10,624 nucleotides of DNA from positions 1-10,624 of the forward strand of contig CBFHQJ010000134.1 of the NCBI GenBank assembly GCA_965657795.1, given 5' to 3'. The notes beneath the pieces are model-generated. The model did not search any database and was not told the DNA's origin. It saw nothing but the letters and a program-made list of their open reading frames with translations. A program made the translations under genes and the position numbers. Source of the DNA: SW10 sp965657795. Its GTDB lineage: Bacteria > Verrucomicrobiota > Verrucomicrobiia > Verrucomicrobiales > Akkermansiaceae. Each line of letters starts with the position of its first letter. Within the stretch, counting starts at the first letter, position 1. Shown here piece by piece: positions 7,035 through 10,624 of this stretch.

Positions 7035-7911
7035 GAAGTCTCGTGGTTTCACCACCTCCACCCCGGCTAATCTTGTCGGACTGTTTTTGTCGTTCTGGTT
7101 GATGTGCCTGATGCCTGGCTTGGGCAGGAAGTTGACCCACGACCTTAACGGCTTTGCCAACTTGACAATCGACTCCGATTGGAAGTTGCAAGGATGGGAG
7201 TCGGGAATTCAGAAGGACAGCCTGACGGTCCTTGGATTCTTTATGAAAGAGAAGAAGGATGTCAGGCCTGAGGGGGTCATCTTTCAGATTTTCGATCCTC
7301 CGCGCCACAAATTTGAGGCCAACGACGGAGAGGTTTGGGCAAAGATGGTGGCTGGGTCCACGGTCAAGGGTTTTGGGGTGAAAAGGGTTGGCGAGATCAA
7401 GAAGGATCGCCTTATTCTGACTAAAAGTAAGGAGCTGGGCCCGGAGTATTCGGTCTTTCGTCAGAAGCTTTCGCTCGAGGACGCAAGTCCCATGATTGTG
7501 TCCGGTGTCGTCTGGAAGAGCTCACGGCGGGTCTATTGTTTGACGACTTTTCGAGAAGATAAGCATCCGGGTTTGGCTTTCTGGAAGGATATCCTCGATG
7601 GCCTCAAGGAAGATGATAGGCGTGAAAATCTCTACGCGGAGTCCTATCGTAGGCGGGATCAATTTCTATCGCCCAAACAAAAAGAAGAGCTTACGAAAGT
7701 CTTGAGCAGTCAGGCGGTCGGTAACCGGGAATTGATGGGGATCCGGAAAAAGCTGGCAAAGAAGAAATCGCAGGTGCTTCAAAAGGAACTCAAGACCCGT
7801 ACCCATATCTTGGAGGCGAGGGGGATGCGGTTGATTTACTTTGGGCTCTTAGATGATGAGCAGCGAAAGCAGTTTGATGCCTCGATGAAGCGACGCATGT
7901 CCGGTGGGTAG
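7033..7911 (+). CDS. secreted or membrane-anchored protein of unknown function
   Basis: I do not recognise this 292-residue protein. A hydrophobic segment at about 13-30 after a basic start looks like a signal peptide or anchor, with no clear lipobox. Residues about 40-195 look like one beta-rich domain, starting with a W-containing strand (DSDWKLQGW) and ending in a helix with FWKDILDGLK. That layout faintly recalls PsbP/DcrB-like folds, which is a weak inference. The last 95 residues are very rich in Lys, Arg and Glu and probably helical (SPKQKEELTKVL, IRKKLAKKKSQVLQKEL), with a possible coiled coil at about 230-260. The ATG at 7033 has GGAG 9 nt upstream. An alternative ATG at residue 24 would remove most of the hydrophobic segment. 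The gene lies 54 bp after folD and ends at a strong terminator, so it may share the folD transcript. Confidence 0.8.
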   Translation: MKSRGFTTSTPANLVGLFLSFWLMCLMPGLGRKLTHDLNGFANLTIDSDWKLQGWESGIQKDSLTVLGFFMKEKKDVRPEGVIFQIFDPPRHKFEANDGEVWAKMVAGSTVKGFGVKRVGEIKKDRLILTKSKELGPEYSVFRQKLSLEDASPMIVSGVVWKSSRRVYCLTTFREDKHPGLAFWKDILDGLKEDDRRENLYAESYRRRDQFLSPKQKEELTKVLSSQAVGNRELMGIRKKLAKKKSQVLQKELKTRTHILEARGMRLIYFGLLDDEQRKQFDASMKRRMSGG

Positions 7912-7924
7912 TTGGGTGGAACAA

Positions 7925-7956
7925 AAAAAGCCGCATCCCTTGGGATGCGGCTTTTT
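7925..7956. terminator. bidirectional Rho-independent terminator
   Basis: AAAAAGCCGCATCCC (7925-7939) is perfectly inverted at 7942-7956, giving a GC-rich stem that ends in A on one side and T on the other, with a TT centre (probably a CTTG tetraloop). It lies between convergent genes, 13 bp after the plus-strand stop and 24 bp after the rpsI stop, and has a T run in both reading directions. Confidence 0.93.
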
Positions 7957-7980
7957 GAAAAGTTCGGAGTGCGAGGCGAA

Positions 7981-8370
7981 TTAACGCTTCGAGAACTGGA
8001 AGCGCTTGCGTGCGCCGGGCTGGCCGGGCTTTTTGCGCTCCTTGGCCCGTGGATCGCGGCGAAGAAGGCCGGCGGCTTTGAGGGCTGGACGAAGCTCGGG
8101 ATCGTGGATGATCAGAGCGCGGGCGATGGCCAGTTTGATGGCATCGGCCTGTCCGTGGAGTCCACCGCTGCGAGAAACAGCCTTAACGTCGAACTTGTTC
8201 TTCAGGTTTGTGACCTGAAGGGGCTCGAGAAGTTGACCCTGCAGAGTGAGAGTGGTGAGGACGTCCTCAAAGGGCTCGTCGTTAATGGTGATTTCTCCGG
8301 TTCCAGCAGTCAGCCAGACGCGGGCAACTGCGGTCTTACGACGTCCGGTTGCGGTAAAAGTTTCGCTCAT
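7981..8370 (-). CDS. rpsI: 30S ribosomal protein S9
   Basis: The 129-residue product is uS9 of the small ribosomal subunit, whose C-terminal tail reaches the P-site tRNA. It has the family start TGRRKTAVARVWL (8-20), the central GGLHGQADAIKLAIARAL (69-86), and the conserved basic tail LLRRDPRAKERKKPG followed by the terminal QFSKR. Length is normal. It is the second gene of the usual rplM-rpsI pair, 25 bp after rplM, and ends at the bidirectional terminator. No changes of note. Confidence 0.98.
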   Translation of the reverse strand: MSETFTATGRRKTAVARVWLTAGTGEITINDEPFEDVLTTLTLQGQLLEPLQVTNLKNKFDVKAVSRSGGLHGQADAIKLAIARALIIHDPELRPALKAAGLLRRDPRAKERKKPGQPGARKRFQFSKR

Positions 8371-8395
8371 GGTATTTTAATTAATGAGTAAAGGT

Positions 8396-8824
8396 TTAGA
8401 GAGTGACGGGCTGTGGCTCCTGGGCTTCGTGCGGGTGTTCTTCACCGGCATAAACCTTGAGCTTCTTCATCTGGGCGGCACCAAGCTTGTTCTTGGGGAC
8501 CATTCCTTTGACGGCCCACTCAAGAATGAGCTCGGGACGACGCTGACGGACTTTGTTTGGAGTCTCGATGGTCTGACCACCGACGTAACCGGAGTGACGT
8601 GCGTAGATCTTGTGCTGCTCCTTGCTGCCGCTGAACTTGGCGTGCTCGGCATTAATGATGACGACGAAGTCGCCGGTATCGATGTGAGGCGTAAAGATCG
8701 CCTTGTGCTTTCCGCGAAGGAGACGGGCTGCCTCCACTGCGACTTTTCCGACGATCTGGTCCTTGGCATCAATGATGTGCCATGAACGCTCGACGTCAGC
8801 TGGTTTTGCTGAAAACGTTTTCAT
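8396..8824 (-). CDS. rplM: 50S ribosomal protein L13
   Basis: The 142-residue product is uL13, an early-assembly protein of the large subunit. Diagnostic parts are RSWHIIDAKDQIVGKVAVEAARLL (13-36, read in part as the usual WHIIDA and GR/KxAxxxAxLLRGK pattern), HIDTGDFVVIINA (47-59), and LEWAVKGMVPKNKLG (101-115), which matches the family signature AVxGMLPKNxLG. The tail after KVYAGEEHPHEAQ is slightly extended. It is the first gene of the L13-S9 operon. The Shine-Dalgarno before the ATG at 8824 is weak. The leader lies in the GC-rich region shared with the divergent PLP enzyme gene. Confidence 0.98.
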   Translation of the reverse strand: MKTFSAKPADVERSWHIIDAKDQIVGKVAVEAARLLRGKHKAIFTPHIDTGDFVVIINAEHAKFSGSKEQHKIYARHSGYVGGQTIETPNKVRQRRPELILEWAVKGMVPKNKLGAAQMKKLKVYAGEEHPHEAQEPQPVTL

Positions 8825-8848
8825 TGTTTTACTGGGTTCCGTTGGGCC

Positions 8849-8886
8849 CGCCGGGGAATCCGGCGCGCTTTAAGGGGCGCGCAAGC
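8849..8886. repeat. GC-rich inverted repeats between rplM and the PLP-enzyme gene
   Basis: CGCCGG (8849-8854) and CCGGCG (8860-8865) are inverted around GGAAT. Just beside it, GCGCGC occurs twice (8863-8868 and 8877-8882), each self-complementary, around TTTAAGGG. The region is the 5' leader of rplM on one strand and the upstream region of the divergent gene on the other. It could be an r-protein leader hairpin or an operator. It does not match a riboswitch I recognise. Confidence 0.35.
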
Positions 8887-8887
8887 T

Positions 8888-8895
8888 AGGAGGGG
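8888..8895 (+). promoter_or_regulatory. strong Shine-Dalgarno fixing the GTG start at 8905
   Basis: AGGAGGGG lies 9 nt before the GTG at 8905. It is the best ribosome-binding site in the window and supports GTG at 8905 as the true start of the PLP-enzyme gene. Confidence 0.75.
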
Positions 8896-8904
8896 CGGGG
8901 AAGG

Positions 8905-10443
8905 GTGTCAACGCAATTATCAGGAAAGCGGGGCTTGCGCAATCCAGCCGGAGCGGTCAGAAATCGCGCCGTGCGGGATCTCCTTAAAAATCCACTCTGG
9001 AACGCCCGGTCGATTGGCCGACCGATGCCGGATACGACCCATGCCTGTGCGGTATCGCTGCCAACGTGGGATTCCGTGATTGGCTATGAGGAAGGCCGGG
9101 ACCGTGTCATGAAAAAGCTGGAGGCCGGATATCCCCGCTTTTTTCTTCACCCGCTGGTTAAGCGGGTTTTTGCGAAGGCGACCGAGGAAATTGCCGAAAC
9201 GGGGAAGCGGGCCATTGTTTTTCCTCATAAGAGGGCTGCGCAGGGGGCGCAGCGCTATGTGGAGCGGAAGCTGGCGGTTGCGACAAGAATTGCGAGTTAC
9301 GAGGAGGGGATGCAGGCTCTGATCGTTCCGGAGACGGCGATTGGAGTGGCGATGGAATATTGGAGATTTACCGGCGAGATCATCAGCAGCCGACAAGCGG
9401 AAGACCTGCTTAAGGAACGTGAGCCCGAGGGCGGCTCAGTGGTGATGTTGAAGCAGCAGCTGTCGGAGTTCTCCGGCGCGGCGCTGGATGACCACTACCT
9501 TTATGAAAGCGGGATGTCGGGAATTTTCGCGGCTTACCGGGCGGTGATGAATCTTTTCCCAAGCAAAAAGACCCTTCAGTTGGAGTTTCCCTACGTGGAT
9601 GCTCTCAAGGTGCAGGAGCGGTTTGGGAACGGAGTCGTTTTTCTTTATGATGCGGACGGGGAAGATCTGGATGCCGCAGTCAGAAGAATTCAGGAGGGCG
9701 AGTTTGCCGCGGTTTTTTGCGAGGTCCCGAGTAACCCGCTTTTGAGGACGATCAACCTTCCCCGAATTTCGGAGGCTTGCCGTCAAGGAGGGGTCCCCTT
9801 GGTGGTTGATGATACGGTCGCCAGTTCCATTAACTTGGAGGTTTTAAAATATGCGGATCTGGTGACAACGAGTCTTACGAAGTGGATTTCGGGGGTAGGC
9901 GATGTCATGGGAGGAATGCTCACGCTGAATGCTGAGTCACCCTGGGCCACCGAATTTCGGTCATTTCTGAGCGAAGATACCCAGGGAGGATCGCGACTCT
10001 ACAGCGCGGATTGCCGGGTTCTGAGTTCGAATATTAAGACCTACCGTGAGCGGGTTGAAAAATCGAATGAGAATGGTGAACTTGTAGCCGACTATCTCCA
10101 TGAGCATCCGGCGGTGGGTCGGGTTTGGTATCCGAAGTTTAATACACCGCATGAATACCGTCTGATTCGCCGGGAGAATGGAGGCTACGGCGGCTTGGTA
10201 TCGTTTACGCTGAAACAGCCTCGCAAGATGCCCAAGGTCTATGACGCGCTGGAACTTTGCAAGGGGCCGAGCCTGGGAACCGACTTTACCTTGGCCAGTC
10301 CCTACACGATGTTGGCGCACTACTTTGAATTAGATTGGGCGGAAGCGTGCGGGGTTTCTCCGAACCTTCTTCGATTATCGGTCGGGATCGAGGACGGGGA
10401 CGTCATCATCGGAGCCCTCGCCCGGGCCCTGGATCTCGCTTAG
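8905..10443 (+). CDS. PLP-dependent cystathionine gamma-synthase-like enzyme, fungal STR2 type
   Basis: This 512-residue protein belongs to the Cys/Met-metabolism PLP enzymes (fold type I), which join an activated homoserine to cysteine or perform related trans-sulfuration steps. The C-terminal two thirds carry the core: YESGMSG at 200-206, DD at 302-303 in VVDDTVAS for the PLP pyridine nitrogen, SLTKW with K326 as the Schiff-base lysine, and LRLSVGIED at 489-497. Bacterial MetB has about 380-400 residues. Here about 190 residues precede the core, including PDTTHACAVSLPTWDSVIGY (42-61) and AGYPRFFLHP (74-83), which I know from fungal cystathionine gamma-synthase (yeast STR2 type). The acyl group of its homoserine substrate, and whether it acts as synthase or lyase, cannot be told by eye. 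Start GTG is set by the Shine-Dalgarno at 8888. It diverges from rplM. Confidence 0.88.
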   Translation: MSTQLSGKRGLRNPAGAVRNRAVRDLLKNPLWNARSIGRPMPDTTHACAVSLPTWDSVIGYEEGRDRVMKKLEAGYPRFFLHPLVKRVFAKATEEIAETGKRAIVFPHKRAAQGAQRYVERKLAVATRIASYEEGMQALIVPETAIGVAMEYWRFTGEIISSRQAEDLLKEREPEGGSVVMLKQQLSEFSGAALDDHYLYESGMSGIFAAYRAVMNLFPSKKTLQLEFPYVDALKVQERFGNGVVFLYDADGEDLDAAVRRIQEGEFAAVFCEVPSNPLLRTINLPRISEACRQGGVPLVVDDTVASSINLEVLKYADLVTTSLTKWISGVGDVMGGMLTLNAESPWATEFRSFLSEDTQGGSRLYSADCRVLSSNIKTYRERVEKSNENGELVADYLHEHPAVGRVWYPKFNTPHEYRLIRRENGGYGGLVSFTLKQPRKMPKVYDALELCKGPSLGTDFTLASPYTMLAHYFELDWAEACGVSPNLLRLSVGIEDGDVIIGALARALDLA

Positions 10444-10484
10444 GCTAGGATCAATTGCCCTCGCTTTTTTGGGGGGAGTTTGAT

Positions 10485-10490
10485 AGGGGA
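10485..10490 (+). promoter_or_regulatory. Shine-Dalgarno for the ORF at 10497
   Basis: AGGGGA lies 6 nt before the ATG at 10497. It supports the view that translation really starts there although the reading frame is short. Confidence 0.5.
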
Positions 10491-10496
10491 TTTCCC

Positions 10497-10624
10497 ATGA
10501 AATGGGGAATCGGAGCTCTTCTATTCGTTGTTTGCTTTCAGTTTGGTGGGGCCGCCGAGGGTGATTTGACACTAGGGAAGCGCTGAATAACGTCGAGATC
10601 CGGTCAAGTTGTCTTTTGGTGTGG
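10497..10624 (+). pseudogene. start of a secreted protein, interrupted after 29 codons (frameshift or sequencing error), cut by window edge
   Basis: From the ATG the frame reads MKWGIGALLFVVCF, then QFGGAAEGDLTLGKR and a TGA at 10584-10586. The beginning is a good signal peptide, with likely cleavage near GGAA-EG. Stepping back one base at 10580 gives GKALNNVEIRSS and stays open to the window end. My recollection is that secreted Verrucomicrobia proteins often begin the mature part with DLTL-GK-x-x-x-NVE/V. This suggests one base is missing near 10578-10580. The alternatives are a real 29-residue secreted peptide or programmed frameshifting. The extent beyond 10624 is unknown. The ORF lies 53 bp after the PLP-enzyme stop. 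Confidence 0.4.

Noticed and set aside
6391..7308. A 305-codon minus-strand open frame
   Set aside because: It covers folD and the start of the next gene in antisense. The protein is rich in His, Arg and Gln with no domain, as expected for a shadow of GC-rich coding sequence.
7912..8391. A 159-codon plus-strand open frame
   Set aside because: It runs through the bidirectional terminator and the antisense of rpsI, so it is a chance frame.
10444..10475. T6 run after the PLP-enzyme gene as a possible terminator
   Set aside because: No stem longer than about 3 bp could be found just upstream of the T run.
1..10624. Mobile elements, CRISPR arrays, toxin-antitoxin or defence genes
   Set aside because: No transposase, integrase, direct-repeat array or recognised defence protein was seen on either strand. 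The tRNA-Asn has no duplicated 3' end in the window that would mark an integration site.

Overview
The window is ordinary bacterial chromosome, about 54% GC by eye, and tightly packed with housekeeping genes. I see no insertion sequence, phage gene, CRISPR array or integration scar. Several features suggest a member of the Verrucomicrobiota: a secreted TPR protein with a CLWD-type mature N-terminus, a secreted-protein start reading DLTLGK at the right edge, the style of the histidyl-tRNA synthetase, and a PLP enzyme of the fungal cystathionine gamma-synthase type. This placement is inferred from protein character, not from a 16S gene or a search.

Left part (1-1427). The minus strand carries most of hisS, cut at its 3' end by the window edge. 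It diverges from a plus-strand tRNA-Asn(GTT) gene that encodes its own CCA and is followed by a 13-bp stem-loop terminator.

Second block (1466-5306, all minus strand, transcribed right to left). A secreted TPR protein comes first, then an A-type iron-sulfur carrier, a single-pass membrane protein of unknown function, and a GT51 peptidoglycan glycosyltransferase. The last three are 8 and 12 bp apart and look like one operon. The glycosyltransferase has an intact GT51 domain, but its penicillin-binding transpeptidase domain is shortened and lacks the catalytic serine, lysine and KTG motifs.

Third block (5439-7956, plus strand). A DUF374 lysophospholipid acyltransferase overlaps folD by 17 bp. 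A secreted or membrane-anchored protein of unknown function follows. The block ends at a strong bidirectional terminator, which also serves the convergent rplM-rpsI operon (L13-S9) on the minus strand (7981-8824).

Right part (8825-10624). A GC-rich divergent region with inverted repeats separates rplM from a 512-residue PLP-dependent enzyme that resembles fungal STR2 cystathionine gamma-synthase rather than bacterial MetB. At the right edge a short secreted-protein ORF starts with a good Shine-Dalgarno and stops after 29 codons. A minus-one shift would continue it in a plausible way, so it may be a frameshifted gene or a sequencing error.

The most unusual points are the pseudo-transpeptidase glycosyltransferase with its membrane-protein neighbour and the fungal-type cystathionine gamma-synthase. 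I did not find a clear new multi-gene defence or mobile system.
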